NCBI GenBank assembly: GCA_038212095.1
Contig: JBBQUW010000010.1
Span: 15,167 to 79,166 of the forward strand
Length of the DNA stretch: 64,000 nt
DNA from: JAICYJ01 sp038212095
GTDB lineage: Bacteria > Actinomycetota > Thermoleophilia > Gaiellales > JAICJC01
Direction: 5' to 3'
A model generated the notes under the pieces. The model searched no databases, was not told the DNA's origin, and was given only the letters and a program-made list of their open reading frames with translations. The position numbers and the translations under genes were made by a program. Of the stretch, positions 8,415-17,496 are shown piece by piece (position 1 is the first letter of the stretch; the number at the start of each line of letters is the position of its first letter).

Positions 8415-8825
8415 CTACGCCCCGTGGCCGCCGGGGCCACGGTGGAACTCGCGCTTGACCACATACGTGCCGCGGGCCCGGGTCACCAGCACCGGCGGCT
8501 CGAGCAGATCAGCGGCCGACTCGTTGACGTCCCCGCGGGCGGTGATCTCCTTCCACAGCTCCAGATCGACCGTGCGGCTGGTGGTGCCCATGCGCACGAT
8601 CGTGCCGCTCGCGCGCACGAAGTCGCCGGCGTGCACCGGCGCCAGGAACTCCACCTTCTCGTAGCCGGCGAACAATCCCTCGTCGCCATCGGTGCGCACG
8701 GCCAGCTCGGTGACGATGTCACCGAAGATCTCGAGCCCGTGCGCTCCGTCGACGAGGTTGCCTCCATAGTGGGCATCCGCGGCCGACAACCGCACCCGCA
8801 GCTCGACCTTCAGTCCCTCGCTCAT
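8415..8825 (-). CDS. kal: 3-aminobutyryl-CoA ammonia-lyase
   Basis: Hotdog-fold enzyme that removes ammonia from 3-aminobutyryl-CoA to give crotonyl-CoA in lysine fermentation. 136 residues from ATG 8825. Diagnostic stretches are LSAADAHYGGNLVDGAHGLE, DGDEGLFAGYEKVEFLAPVH and the C-terminal RARGTYVVKREF. A reading frame extending upstream to 8933 is low-complexity Arg-rich and not supported. It is cotranscribed with kce (17 bp gap), forming a two-gene beta-amino-acyl-CoA module. Confidence 0.88.
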   Translation of the reverse strand: MSEGLKVELRVRLSAADAHYGGNLVDGAHGLEIFGDIVTELAVRTDGDEGLFAGYEKVEFLAPVHAGDFVRASGTIVRMGTTSRTVDLELWKEITARGDVNESAADLLEPPVLVTRARGTYVVKREFHRGPGGHGA

Positions 8826-8999
8826 GCGTTCCCCCGTCGAATCAGTTCCTGCGCCATCCATGCCGCCACCTGGGACGGCCCGGGCCCTGGCCCGAGGCCG
8901 GCATCGTATCCGAGCGCCGACCCGGCTGGTCACGGTCGATCTCGAAGGCGCGGCCAGGCCCGATCCCCCGCCCGGAGATAGCGGCCGAGGCCGGCCTGC

Positions 9000-9938
9000 T
9001 CACGCCCGCCGAGCGAGGTCGACCGGAAACCGCGGCTGCAGCCGGCCGTCCCGCTTGCGCAGCTCGGGCCGGTCGGCCACCAGGCAGTTGTAGACCGCCT
9101 CCTCGGCCGCCTCGTAGGCGGCGGCGAAGTACGGGTTCAGCTGGTCGTTCTCGAGCGTCTGCGGCCGGGCGGTGGTGAATGAGACGGCGATCTCGCCGGA
9201 GCCGTTGTGGGCGTACGATCCCGCCCGCGCCAGGCCCAGCAGCGGCCGCAGCGCGAGCCGCCGCAGCTGCATCGCCGTCATCGGCGCGTCGGTGGCACAG
9301 ACCGCGATGCACGAGCCCTCAGCGGGAGCCGGCTGTTCGGCCGGGTCGAAACGCAGCCCGCCGGCGGCCAGCCGTTCACGTTCGCCGAAGTTGCACATCA
9401 GGAGCACGCCCAGCGTGTGGTCGCCGACGCGTCGCGAGGCGGTGCCGATGCCGCCGGCGAACTCGAAGCACGTCATACCGGTGCCGCCGCCGACGGAGCC
9501 CTCGGGGACGTCGCTGGAGAGAGCGGCCCGCGCTCGCATCACGTCCTGCACGGTGATGGTGCGCGAATCGGCCAGATCGCTGTCGTCGCACTCCCCCACC
9601 ACGGGAATCAAGGTGTTATCGGGATCACCGCCCTCGGCCAGCACGGCGGCGTGATAGACCATGCCCAGCGCGTGCGTGCCGCACAGGTAGATGCCGGTCT
9701 GGATGATGCCCCACTCGTCGATCTCGAGCTTCTTGGTCAGCTCGCCGACGCCGTTCACGGTGGCCACGCCGGCCCTGACGGGCAGCGATGGCGGCGCGAT
9801 CACGGTCACGCCGGTGAGCTCACCGCTCTCGGCCTGCGAGTGACCAACCAGCACACCGGGTACATCGGTGATCGAGTTGCGCTCGCCGATCGGCAGCAGT
9901 CCCACGGGACCGGCGATATCTCTCCAGCGTTCGGGCAT
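9000..9938 (-). CDS. P1 family peptidase (DmpA-type aminopeptidase / beta-peptidyl hydrolase)
   Basis: N-terminal-nucleophile hydrolase (MEROPS S58) related to L-aminopeptidase D-Ala-esterase and beta-aminopeptidases; made as a precursor that self-cleaves. 312 residues from ATG 9938. Visible features: NSITDVPGVLVGHSQ near the start, VATVNGVGEL, and the cleavage region FAGGIGTASRR around residues 160-170, where Gly165-Thr166 is the likely processing site. It lies between kal and a GFA-type gene. Beta-amino acids released by such an enzyme could feed Kal-type chemistry; that link is inference. Confidence 0.87.
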   Translation of the reverse strand: MPERWRDIAGPVGLLPIGERNSITDVPGVLVGHSQAESGELTGVTVIAPPSLPVRAGVATVNGVGELTKKLEIDEWGIIQTGIYLCGTHALGMVYHAAVLAEGGDPDNTLIPVVGECDDSDLADSRTITVQDVMRARAALSSDVPEGSVGGGTGMTCFEFAGGIGTASRRVGDHTLGVLLMCNFGERERLAAGGLRFDPAEQPAPAEGSCIAVCATDAPMTAMQLRRLALRPLLGLARAGSYAHNGSGEIAVSFTTARPQTLENDQLNPYFAAAYEAAEEAVYNCLVADRPELRKRDGRLQPRFPVDLARRA

Positions 9939-10018
9939 GAACGGTGCTCTATACCAGACTGACACCGGGTCGCGCTGAGACGACCGGCGTGGCGGCAGGT
10001 TGGGCACGCATCCTCGTG

Positions 10019-10420
10019 TCAGGAGGCCGAGGGGTACTCGTCGTGCTGAGGCAGGTGGTCGAGGATCGGATACCACGGAGCCTTCGAACCGACGAAGATA
10101 TGCGCCGTCGGCGTGTGCCCCGGCTGGTCGACGAGGCCGCCGTACGGAACCCGTACGCAGCCGCGCTCGCGCACGGTCCAGTACAGCAGCGAGAAGCAGA
10201 GCCGGCAGCGGATCTCGTGATCCGCGGTCTTCTCGCCGACCTCCAACAACAGATCGACACCCTTCAAAATCATCAGCTTTTCCCGCTCGATCTCACCCCA
10301 CGGCAAGAACGCCGACCCGGTGGTCGCGCGACAGTTCGAGCAGTGGCAGTTGTACGCGACGACGAACTCATCCGCGACCTCGTATGCCACCGCATCGCAT
10401 CCACAGCGACCTCTCAGCAT
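10019..10420 (-). CDS. GFA / CENP-V domain zinc protein
   Basis: 133-residue protein of the glutathione-dependent formaldehyde-activating enzyme (Gfa) fold. Zinc ligands are visible: CGCDAV near residues 6-8, then NCHCSNCRATTGSAF, and later IRCRLCFSLLYW. Family members bind two structural or catalytic zinc ions, but most are not proven formaldehyde enzymes and their role is unknown. It starts at ATG 10420, 9 bp downstream of the broken amidase, so it may belong to the same transcript. Confidence 0.85.
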   Translation of the reverse strand: MLRGRCGCDAVAYEVADEFVVAYNCHCSNCRATTGSAFLPWGEIEREKLMILKGVDLLLEVGEKTADHEIRCRLCFSLLYWTVRERGCVRVPYGGLVDQPGHTPTAHIFVGSKAPWYPILDHLPQHDEYPSAS

Positions 10421-10429
10421 GCGGCCATC

Positions 10430-11790
10430 CTAGCGCCGAAGCCCGCGCATCACCCGCTCATCCGGCCCCGCCGAAAACCTCCACGGATGCGCCGCCTCGA
10501 ATGCCGCCGCCGCCCGAAGCACCAGCGCGTCCGCCCCACGGCGGCCGATGATCTGGAGGCCTACCGGCATGCCGTCAACGCTGCCGCAGGGCACGGTCGC
10601 CGCCGGCTGGCCGGAGACGTTGAACGGATAGGTGAACGCCGTCCAGGAGAGGTACTCGGTCGGCACGCCGGCCACCGAGCCCGGCTGGTCGAGGCCGGCC
10701 GCGAACGCCGTCAGCGGCAGCGTCGGCGTCAGCATCAGGTCGTGGTCGTGCATGAACGCGTCCCAGACCGCTGCGTAGCGAGCCTTGGCGCCCTGGGCCG
10801 AGACCAGCGCGGTCGCCGGCAGCCGAAGACCCCGCTCGATCACCGTCACGCGGCCGGGGTCGAGCAGCTCCTCCACCTCCGCCAGACGTCCGTCGGCGAA
10901 CGGCGCCGCCTGGCTGGTGCACCAGATCGTGTCGACGATCGGCCACGGATCGGGCAGCGACGGGTGGCGCGCGTCCAGCCCGCTCCCAGCGCGGCGAAGC
11001 TGCGCGCCGCCGCCTCGCAGACCGCGACCACCTCCGGCTCGACGGCGGCGTAGCCCAGGTCGGCCGACCACGCGACTCGAACGCCGGCCACGCCGCCCGC
11101 CAGACCCGCGAGCGTCTCGCTCCCCGTCAGCACATCAAGCAGCAGCGCTGACTCGGCCACGTGGCGGCTGATCGGCCCCTGCACCGACAGCCCGGAGTTG
11201 ACGACATCGGTCGGCACCAGGCCCCAGGTCGGCTTGAGGCCGAACACGCCGCACATCGAGGCCGGGATGCGGATCGAGCCGGCGCCGTCGCCCCCGTGGT
11301 GCAGGACGCCGGGCAGGCGCGCCGCCGCGGCCGCCGCCCCGCCGCTGGATCCGCCGGCCGCCTGCGATGGCCGCCACGGGTTGAGCGTCGACCCGTGCAC
11401 ACGGCTCGAGGTCTCGCCCTTCCAGCCGTTCTCCGGCGTCGCCGTCTTGCCGATGATGGCGGCGCCGGCTGCCCGGACGATCGCCACCAGCGGCGAGTCC
11501 GCCGCTGCGATGCGGTCGCCACCCAGCAGCGAGCCGGCGGCCGTGCGCACGCCGGCCACGTCCAGCAGATCCTTGATCGTGACCGGCACGCCCGCCAGCG
11601 GCCCGGCGGTGCCGTCAGCGTAGGCCCGCTCGGCGGCCGCCGCCTGCCGCAGGGCCAGATCCGGTGTCAGCGTGACGAACGCGTGCAGCTCGCGGTCGAC
11701 GTCATCGGCCCGCTGCAGCGTCTCGCGCACCACCTCGACCGGCGAGCGCTCTCGCCGCCGGTAGGCGTCGAGCAGGTCGAGGACGTTCAC
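10430..11790 (-). pseudogene. Amidase-signature enzyme interrupted by one frameshift
   Basis: Amidase-signature hydrolase with a Ser-cisSer-Lys triad. The N-terminal part (GTG start at 11790) carries VTIKDLLDVAG with the catalytic Lys and QAAGGSSGGAAAA with the Ser-rich loop. The frame breaks near 10978-10984 after ARSFAALGAG; the correct continuation LDARHPSLPDPWPIVDTIW is in another frame and runs to the normal end PVGLQIIGRRGADALVLR. Adding one base in GGAGCGGGCTGG joins them into a 453-residue protein of usual length. The rest is intact, so a sequencing indel or a very recent mutation are both possible. It is last in the peptide-importer operon, 15 bp after dppF. Confidence 0.85.
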
Positions 11791-11805
11791 CGCGCCCCGC
11801 CCGCG

Positions 11806-12819
11806 TCAGCCGGGCGCGGTGACGATGCAGGCCGCGCGATGCTCGGCCACGTGCGACTCGCGCGCCCGGTGCAGCTGGGGGTCGATCGACTTGCAGCGCT
11901 CCTCGGCGATCGGACAGCGCGGGTGGAAGCGGCAGCCGGACGGCACGTGCACCGGGTTGGGCGTCTCGCCCTTGAGGATCTGTGGCACCGTCTGCTCGCG
12001 AGGATCGCGTTTTGGCACCACAGAGATCAGCGCCCGCGTGTAGGGGTGCTGTGGATTTCGCACCACCTCCTTGGCCGGCCCCTCCTCGACGATCCGGCCC
12101 AGGTACATGACCGCGATCCGATCGGCGAAGTGTGCCGCCGTGGAGAGGTCGTGCGTGATCATCAGGATGCCGAGCCCCTGCCGGCGCAGACCGTCCAGAA
12201 GCGAGAGGATGCCGGCCCGCACCGAGACGTCGAGCATCGACACCGGCTCGTCTGCCACTAGCAGCTTGGGATCGAGCACCAGGCTGGCCGCGATCGCGAC
12301 CCGCTGGCGCTGGCCGCCGGACAGCTCGTGCGGGAACCGGTCGATGAACAGGTCAGGCGGCGTCAACCCGGCCCGGTCGAGCGCCTCGCGCACCTTCGCC
12401 TCGCGTTGCGGCTTGGAGCCGGCGATGCCGTGCACCAGCAGCGGCTCCTCGATCGTGTCGCGCACGGTGAAGCGCGGGTCGAGCGACTCGTAGGGATCCT
12501 GGTAGATCATCTGGATCTCGCGCCGCAGGGGCCGCAGCGAGCGCGCCGAGAGGCTCGAGATCTCGCGGCCGCGAAACTTGATCGAGCCTGACTCGTTCTC
12601 GACCATCCGGATCACCGTCTGCGCGGTCGAGGTCTTGCCGCATCCCGACTCGCCCACCAGCGCCACCATCTCGCCCTCGCCGACGCTGAACGAGACGCCC
12701 TCCACCGCGTGCACCGAGAGCTTCGGTCGCCGTGCCACCGCGCCGATCACCCCACGCGGCACCGGGTAGCGCGTGACCAGGTCGGCGACCTCGAGCAGCG
12801 TGCCGCCGACCGTGCTCAT
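11806..12819 (-). CDS. dppF: Oligo/dipeptide ABC transporter ATP-binding protein (DppF/OppF type)
   Basis: One of two ATPases powering peptide import at the inner face of the membrane. 337 residues. Walker A LVGESGCGKTSTAQ, Q-loop QMIYQDPYESLDP, signature LSGGQRQRVAIA and Walker B KLLVADEPVSMLD are all present. The C-terminal oligopeptide-type extension has the Cys motif CRFHPRCPIAEERC, which in relatives binds an Fe-S cluster. The start ATG overlaps the dppD stop by 4 bp. Confidence 0.95.
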   Translation of the reverse strand: MSTVGGTLLEVADLVTRYPVPRGVIGAVARRPKLSVHAVEGVSFSVGEGEMVALVGESGCGKTSTAQTVIRMVENESGSIKFRGREISSLSARSLRPLRREIQMIYQDPYESLDPRFTVRDTIEEPLLVHGIAGSKPQREAKVREALDRAGLTPPDLFIDRFPHELSGGQRQRVAIAASLVLDPKLLVADEPVSMLDVSVRAGILSLLDGLRRQGLGILMITHDLSTAAHFADRIAVMYLGRIVEEGPAKEVVRNPQHPYTRALISVVPKRDPREQTVPQILKGETPNPVHVPSGCRFHPRCPIAEERCKSIDPQLHRARESHVAEHRAACIVTAPG

Positions 12820-13799
12820 GCCGGCTGCTCCAGGGTGACGCGGTCATTGAGGTGGCACATCGCCTCGTGGCCGGGTGCCACCTCCAGCCTGCGAGGATGC
12901 GTGTCGGCACAGGGTGAGAACGCCGAGTCGCAGCGTGGCGCGAATGGACAGCCCACGATCGCCCGATCGAGCCGCGGCGGCGCGCCCGGGATCGAGATCA
13001 CCGAGTCGTCGCCCAGCATGTCCGGCGTGGCCGCAAACAGCATCCGCGTGTAGGGGTGGCGCGGCTCGTGGTAGATCTCGGCCATATCGCCCATCTCGGC
13101 GATCTCGCCCGCGTACATCACGGCGGCCCGGTCGCAGACCTGCGCCACCACCGGCAGGTCGTGCGTGACCAGCACCATCGAGAGCCCCAGGTCGCGCGTC
13201 AGCTGCGTCAACAGCTCCAGGATCTGCGCCTGCACCATCACGTCCAGCGCGGTGGTCGGCTCGTCCGCCAGCAGCACCTTCGGCTCGCAGGCCAGCGCCA
13301 GGGCGATCGCCGCCCGCTGCCGCATGCCGCCCGAGAACTCGTGGGGATAGCGGTCGGCGCGGTCGCCCGAGATGCCGACGAGGTCCAGCAGCCGCCGCAC
13401 CTGGGCCCGCGCCACCTTGCCGCTGGCGATGCCGTGCATCTCCAACGGCTCGGCGATCTGGCTGCCGACCGTCTTGACCGGGTTGAACGCGTTCATGGCA
13501 CCCTGAAACACCATCGAGATGTCCTTCCAGCGGTGCGGGCTGACCGTCTCCTCGCCCTTGGCCAGGATGTCCTCACCGTCCAGCAGCACGCGCCCGGCCG
13601 CCGATGCGCTGGACGGCAGCAGGCCCATCAGCGCCAGGATGGTGGTGGTCTTGCCGCAGCCCGACTCGCCCACCAGCCCCAACCGCTCGCCGGCCCGCAG
13701 CTCGAAGCTGACGCCCTGCACGGCGTGCAGCTCGCGTCCGCCGCTGAGATCGAACCAGACGTGCAGATCCTCGACCTTCAGTACCGGCGCGTCACTCAC
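12816..13799 (-). CDS. dppD: Oligo/dipeptide ABC transporter ATP-binding protein (DppD/OppD type)
   Basis: Second ATPase of the importer, 327 residues from GTG 13799. This start is chosen because it overlaps the dppC stop as GTGA and matches the family N-terminus (APVLKVEDLHVWF); longer frames upstream are antisense-like. Walker A LVGESGCGKTTTI, signature FSGGMRQRAAIALAL, Walker B KVLLADEPTTALD and the C-terminal CPFAPRCDSAFSPC motif are visible. Confidence 0.95.
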   Translation of the reverse strand: MSDAPVLKVEDLHVWFDLSGGRELHAVQGVSFELRAGERLGLVGESGCGKTTTILALMGLLPSSASAAGRVLLDGEDILAKGEETVSPHRWKDISMVFQGAMNAFNPVKTVGSQIAEPLEMHGIASGKVARAQVRRLLDLVGISGDRADRYPHEFSGGMRQRAAIALALACEPKVLLADEPTTALDVMVQAQILELLTQLTRDLGLSMVLVTHDLPVVAQVCDRAAVMYAGEIAEMGDMAEIYHEPRHPYTRMLFAATPDMLGDDSVISIPGAPPRLDRAIVGCPFAPRCDSAFSPCADTHPRRLEVAPGHEAMCHLNDRVTLEQPA

Positions 13800-14770
13800 T
13801 CGGCGTCGAGCTCCCCCTGCAGCGGCCGCATGCGGAAGCGGCGAACGGCCAGGTGCCCGACCTTGAGCCGCGGGTTGAGCGCATCCTCCATCGATTGGCC
13901 CACCATCGTGCAGGCCAGGATCACGACCGTCACCGCCAGCCCGGGCGGCACCACCGCCCACCACGCGTTGTTCAACACGGCGTTGCCAAGGAAGGCGTTC
14001 TCGATCAGCTTGCCCCACGAGACCGTGCTTGGGTCGCCCAGGCCGAGGAACGTGATGTAGGTCTCGAGGAACACCGCCAGCGCGATCATCAGCACAGTGT
14101 TTGCGATCAGCAGCGGCGCCACCTGAGGCAACACGTGCTTTCGGATCAGGCGGCCGTTGCCCGCGCCCAGCGATCGCGCCCGTTTCACGTACACCCGCTC
14201 GCGCACGCTCTTGACCTGCGCCCGGATCAGACGCGCCGTGCTGGTCCAGTAGATGATCCCGATGATCAGGATGATGTTCGCCAAGGTGCGTCCAAACACC
14301 GCGGCCACCACGATGATCAGCGGCAGGTCGGGAATGACCAGGAAGATGTCGGTGATCCGCATCAGCACGATGTCCACCCAGCCGCCGAAGAATCCCGCCA
14401 CCACGCCCACCGCGCCGCCGATCAGCATCGCCACCAGCGCGCCGGCGAATCCCACCTCCAGCGAGACGCGGCTGCCGTACACCATCAGCGAGAACATGTC
14501 GACGCCGCCGTCGTCGGTGCCCAGCCAGTGCGAGCTGCTCGGTGCCTGGTAGATCGGGCCCGTCTTCTGGGTCACGCTGTGGGTCGCGATCAGCGGCGCG
14601 AAGATCGCGATCAGCACGAATGCGATCACGATCGCGAGCCCGACCACGGCCTGCGGTTCGCCGCGCAGCGTGGCGCTGAAGAAGCCCGGCCGGCGAGTGC
14701 TGGCCGGCTCGATCGCCTCCGGCGCCGCGCCCTCGGGCACCAGTCCGGGCTCGGTGATAAGGCCGCTCAC
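13796..14770 (-). CDS. dppC: Oligo/dipeptide ABC transporter permease (DppC type)
   Basis: Inner-membrane permease, 324 residues with about six transmembrane helices. A cytoplasmic N-terminal extension precedes the first helix, VVGLAIVIAFVLIAIFAPLI, as is normal for DppC. The EAA-like loop that contacts the ATPase is in the RSLGAGNGRLIRKHVLPQVA region. It overlaps both neighbours by 4 bp. Confidence 0.94.
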   Translation of the reverse strand: MSGLITEPGLVPEGAAPEAIEPASTRRPGFFSATLRGEPQAVVGLAIVIAFVLIAIFAPLIATHSVTQKTGPIYQAPSSSHWLGTDDGGVDMFSLMVYGSRVSLEVGFAGALVAMLIGGAVGVVAGFFGGWVDIVLMRITDIFLVIPDLPLIIVVAAVFGRTLANIILIIGIIYWTSTARLIRAQVKSVRERVYVKRARSLGAGNGRLIRKHVLPQVAPLLIANTVLMIALAVFLETYITFLGLGDPSTVSWGKLIENAFLGNAVLNNAWWAVVPPGLAVTVVILACTMVGQSMEDALNPRLKVGHLAVRRFRMRPLQGELDAE

Positions 14771-15741
14771 GTCGTCACCCGCGGGTCGAGCTTGAAGTAC
14801 AGCAGGTCGGCGATGAAGTTACACAGGATCACGGACAGCGTCAGCACCAGGAAGGCGCCCTGTAGGAACGAGAAGTCGCGTTTGTCGATCGCGTCGACGA
14901 TCGCCAGGCCGATGCCCGGGTAGTCGAACACGTACTCGATCACGAACGTGCCGCCCAGAATGAAGCCCAGCGAGAGCGCGATCAGCGTCACCACCGGCAG
15001 CATCGCATTTCGGAAGCCATGCCTCCACACGATCGCCCAGTTGCTGAGGCCCTTGGCGCGGGCCGTCAGCACGTAGTCCTCGCCCAGCGTCTCGAGCATC
15101 GACGAGCGCACGATCAGCGTGTAGTCGCCGTACAGCACCAGCCCCAGCGTCAGCGCCGGCAGGACGATGTGGGAGAGCCTGTCCTGGAGGAAAGCCGTCG
15201 TGCCGGGATCTCCCAGCACGCCGTAGTCCGGGCTCTGGATGCCGCCGTGCGGCAGGCCGATCCGATCGGCCAGGAAGTAGACGATCATCAGGCCCAGCCA
15301 CTGGGTCGGCACGGAGTAAAAGGCCAGGCTCGTCCACACCGAGATCTTGTCTAAGAACGTACCCCGCCGCCAGGCGGAGATCACCCCCGTGAACACGCCG
15401 AACACGATCGAGAACACGGTGCCCAGCGTGATCATCGCCAGCGTCTTTTTGATCGGATCCCACAGCTCGCCGCGCACCGGCTGGTGCGAGACGTCCGACC
15501 GGCCGAGGTCGCCGTGCACCAGCCGGCCGAGATAGATCGTGTACTGCTGCCATTTTGGCTTGTCCAGCCCCAGGTCGTGTCGCAGCGCCGCCTTGTACTG
15601 CAGCGTGCAGTGCTGGCAGCGCAGGCCGGATACGGCATCACCCGGCAGGGCGCGGAACAGCACGAAGTTGATGGTCACCGCGACGAACACCGTGATCAGC
15701 GCGAACAACGTCCGCTTGACGATGTAGTCGGTTCGTCCCAT
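14767..15741 (-). CDS. dppB: Oligo/dipeptide ABC transporter permease (DppB type)
   Basis: Inner-membrane permease, 324 residues. The N-terminus YIVKRTLFALITVFVAVTIN is the DppB hallmark helix. The coupling loop RAKGLSNWAIVWRHGFRNAM and C-terminal helices are intact. The first periplasmic loop carries an unusual CQHC pair (GLRCQHCTL), not typical of DppB. The gene lies 36 bp after the binding-protein gene. Confidence 0.94.
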   Translation of the reverse strand: MGRTDYIVKRTLFALITVFVAVTINFVLFRALPGDAVSGLRCQHCTLQYKAALRHDLGLDKPKWQQYTIYLGRLVHGDLGRSDVSHQPVRGELWDPIKKTLAMITLGTVFSIVFGVFTGVISAWRRGTFLDKISVWTSLAFYSVPTQWLGLMIVYFLADRIGLPHGGIQSPDYGVLGDPGTTAFLQDRLSHIVLPALTLGLVLYGDYTLIVRSSMLETLGEDYVLTARAKGLSNWAIVWRHGFRNAMLPVVTLIALSLGFILGGTFVIEYVFDYPGIGLAIVDAIDKRDFSFLQGAFLVLTLSVILCNFIADLLYFKLDPRVTT

Positions 15742-15777
15742 CTGCTGTCGTGCTGCCCGCGCCCTTCCGGCCGGCCG

Positions 15778-17496
15778 CTAGCCCTTCTTGTAGGGGTCGG
15801 TCATGTACCCGTAGTTGTATCCGTTCAGCTCGGGGTGGTACCCGCCCCAGCTTGGCTGCGCAGCCGAGATCGCCTGCTCGTTCACCAGCTGGGTGTAGAT
15901 GTAGGCGTCCGAGACGATCTTGTCCATCTTCTGGACGATCGCCTTGCGGGCGTCACCGGCCAGCGTTCCCTCCTGCTTGTAGAGGGCGTTGTAGGCCGCG
16001 TTGTCGTAGCCCGTGTCGCTCCAGCTGCACCACTGCCCCTTGGTGGCGACAGAAAGCATGAAGTCGGGATCCGGGTACGAGAACCAGTCCCACAGGGCGA
16101 TGTCGAACTTGGCGTACCCGGTCGACTTGGAGGCGTCGCAGTTGCCATCGGTCTCGACGGCGTAGGACGCCGACGAGTCACCGCCGGCCTGCTCGGTCAC
16201 CTTGATGCCGGCCGCCAAGAATCCCGCCTGAACGATTGAGAACTCGCGGTTGCCGTTGAAGTCGAGGCTTCCCGGCACCATCACCTGGTACTCCATCTTA
16301 TGTGCCGGCTGGGCGTACTTGCCCGTGGTTGCCGGCACCACGCGGACGCCATCAGCGCCCTTCTTGTACCCAAGCGCGTCCAGCGCCGCGTTGCCCGCCG
16401 CGCAGTCGTACTTCAGCATCGGCACGGTCGGGTTCTGCCAGCTTGGGGCAAGCGGCCCCAGCACGCTGGGCGTCGCCAGCGTGGCGTTGCCCGCGTAGAT
16501 CACCGAGATGATCTGCTGGCGGTCGACGCACTCGGACATCGCCTGCTTGACCGCCGGGTTCAGGAGCTCCCGGTTCTGCGGCTTGCGCGGGTTCGAGTTC
16601 CACGTGATGTTGGTGAACTCGCCGTACTTGTAGGGGTGGATCGCCAGCCCCTTGGTCGTCTTGAGCGCGTTGACCGTGGTGTACGGCACCTGGTCGACGG
16701 CCGCGATCTGACCCGACTTGAGGTCTGCGATCATCGAGTCGGAGTTGGTGTAGTAGACCAGCGCCACCGCGTCGACGTGCGGCTTGGGGCCCCAGAAGCC
16801 CGGGTTGGGCTTGAAGACCGTCTGGCCCTTCTTGTCGTACTTGGTGATCTGGAACGGGCCGCCGGATACCAGCGGCAGATGCGTCTCGGGCTGGAAGGAC
16901 TTGAGGTCCTTGCCCTTGTTGCCCGTGTACTTGCTCCAGACGTGCTGCGGCACGATGTACATGGACGAGATCGCCGACAGCACCAGCTGCGGATCGATCG
17001 GTGCGTCGTAGTGGAACACGACCGTGTTGGGGTCGGGCGCATCCACGGTCGTCACGTGGTTGACCGACGAGGCCAGTGTGGCGGTCGCGTCGGACTGGTA
17101 CTTGACGATCGTGTTGGCCGTCCAGGCGACGTCTGCAGACGTCAACGGCTTGCCGTCCGACCACTTGGCGCCGGGATGCAGGTGGTACGTCCAGGTCTTG
17201 AAGTCCGCGCTGTGCTCCCACGAGCTTGCGTAGCTGCCCTCGTAGGTCGTCAGGTCGGGGCCGAGCTGGACCAGCTCGGGGTAGACCTCGAGGTAAGCCG
17301 TCACGGCCTCTGCCTCGATGTAGTTGAACGGGTTCAGCGTATCGATGTAGTTGGTGGTACCGATCGTGAAGATGCCGCCCTGCTTGATCTGGCTGCCGCT
17401 CCCGCCTCCACCTCCCGATGAGCCGCTGCCACAGCCGGCCGCGGTGACCAGCACCGCCACCAGGGCAACTGCTCCCAGCATTCGTCGTGCTCTCAT
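15778..17496 (-). CDS. Peptide-type ABC transporter substrate-binding lipoprotein (SBP_bac_5)
   Basis: Captures the imported ligand outside the membrane; 572 residues from ATG 17496, which has a strong GGGAGGGG ribosome site. Signal peptide with lipobox VTAAGC, then a Gly/Ser-rich linker. Family 5 features include SYASSWEHSADFKTWTYHLH, GAKWSDGKPLTSADVAWT and a late DPDFML-type segment. The ATG overlaps the stop of the creatininase gene by 4 bp. The ligand is unknown; the flanking amide hydrolases suggest a peptide- or amide-like compound. Confidence 0.93.
   Translation of the reverse strand: MRARRMLGAVALVAVLVTAAGCGSGSSGGGGGSGSQIKQGGIFTIGTTNYIDTLNPFNYIEAEAVTAYLEVYPELVQLGPDLTTYEGSYASSWEHSADFKTWTYHLHPGAKWSDGKPLTSADVAWTANTIVKYQSDATATLASSVNHVTTVDAPDPNTVVFHYDAPIDPQLVLSAISSMYIVPQHVWSKYTGNKGKDLKSFQPETHLPLVSGGPFQITKYDKKGQTVFKPNPGFWGPKPHVDAVALVYYTNSDSMIADLKSGQIAAVDQVPYTTVNALKTTKGLAIHPYKYGEFTNITWNSNPRKPQNRELLNPAVKQAMSECVDRQQIISVIYAGNATLATPSVLGPLAPSWQNPTVPMLKYDCAAGNAALDALGYKKGADGVRVVPATTGKYAQPAHKMEYQVMVPGSLDFNGNREFSIVQAGFLAAGIKVTEQAGGDSSASYAVETDGNCDASKSTGYAKFDIALWDWFSYPDPDFMLSVATKGQWCSWSDTGYDNAAYNALYKQEGTLAGDARKAIVQKMDKIVSDAYIYTQLVNEQAISAAQPSWGGYHPELNGYNYGYMTDPYKKG

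Noticed and set aside
8826..8933. N-terminal extension of kal
   Set aside because: The extra residues are Arg/Gly-rich and absent from the compact hotdog family; ATG 8825 gives the normal length.
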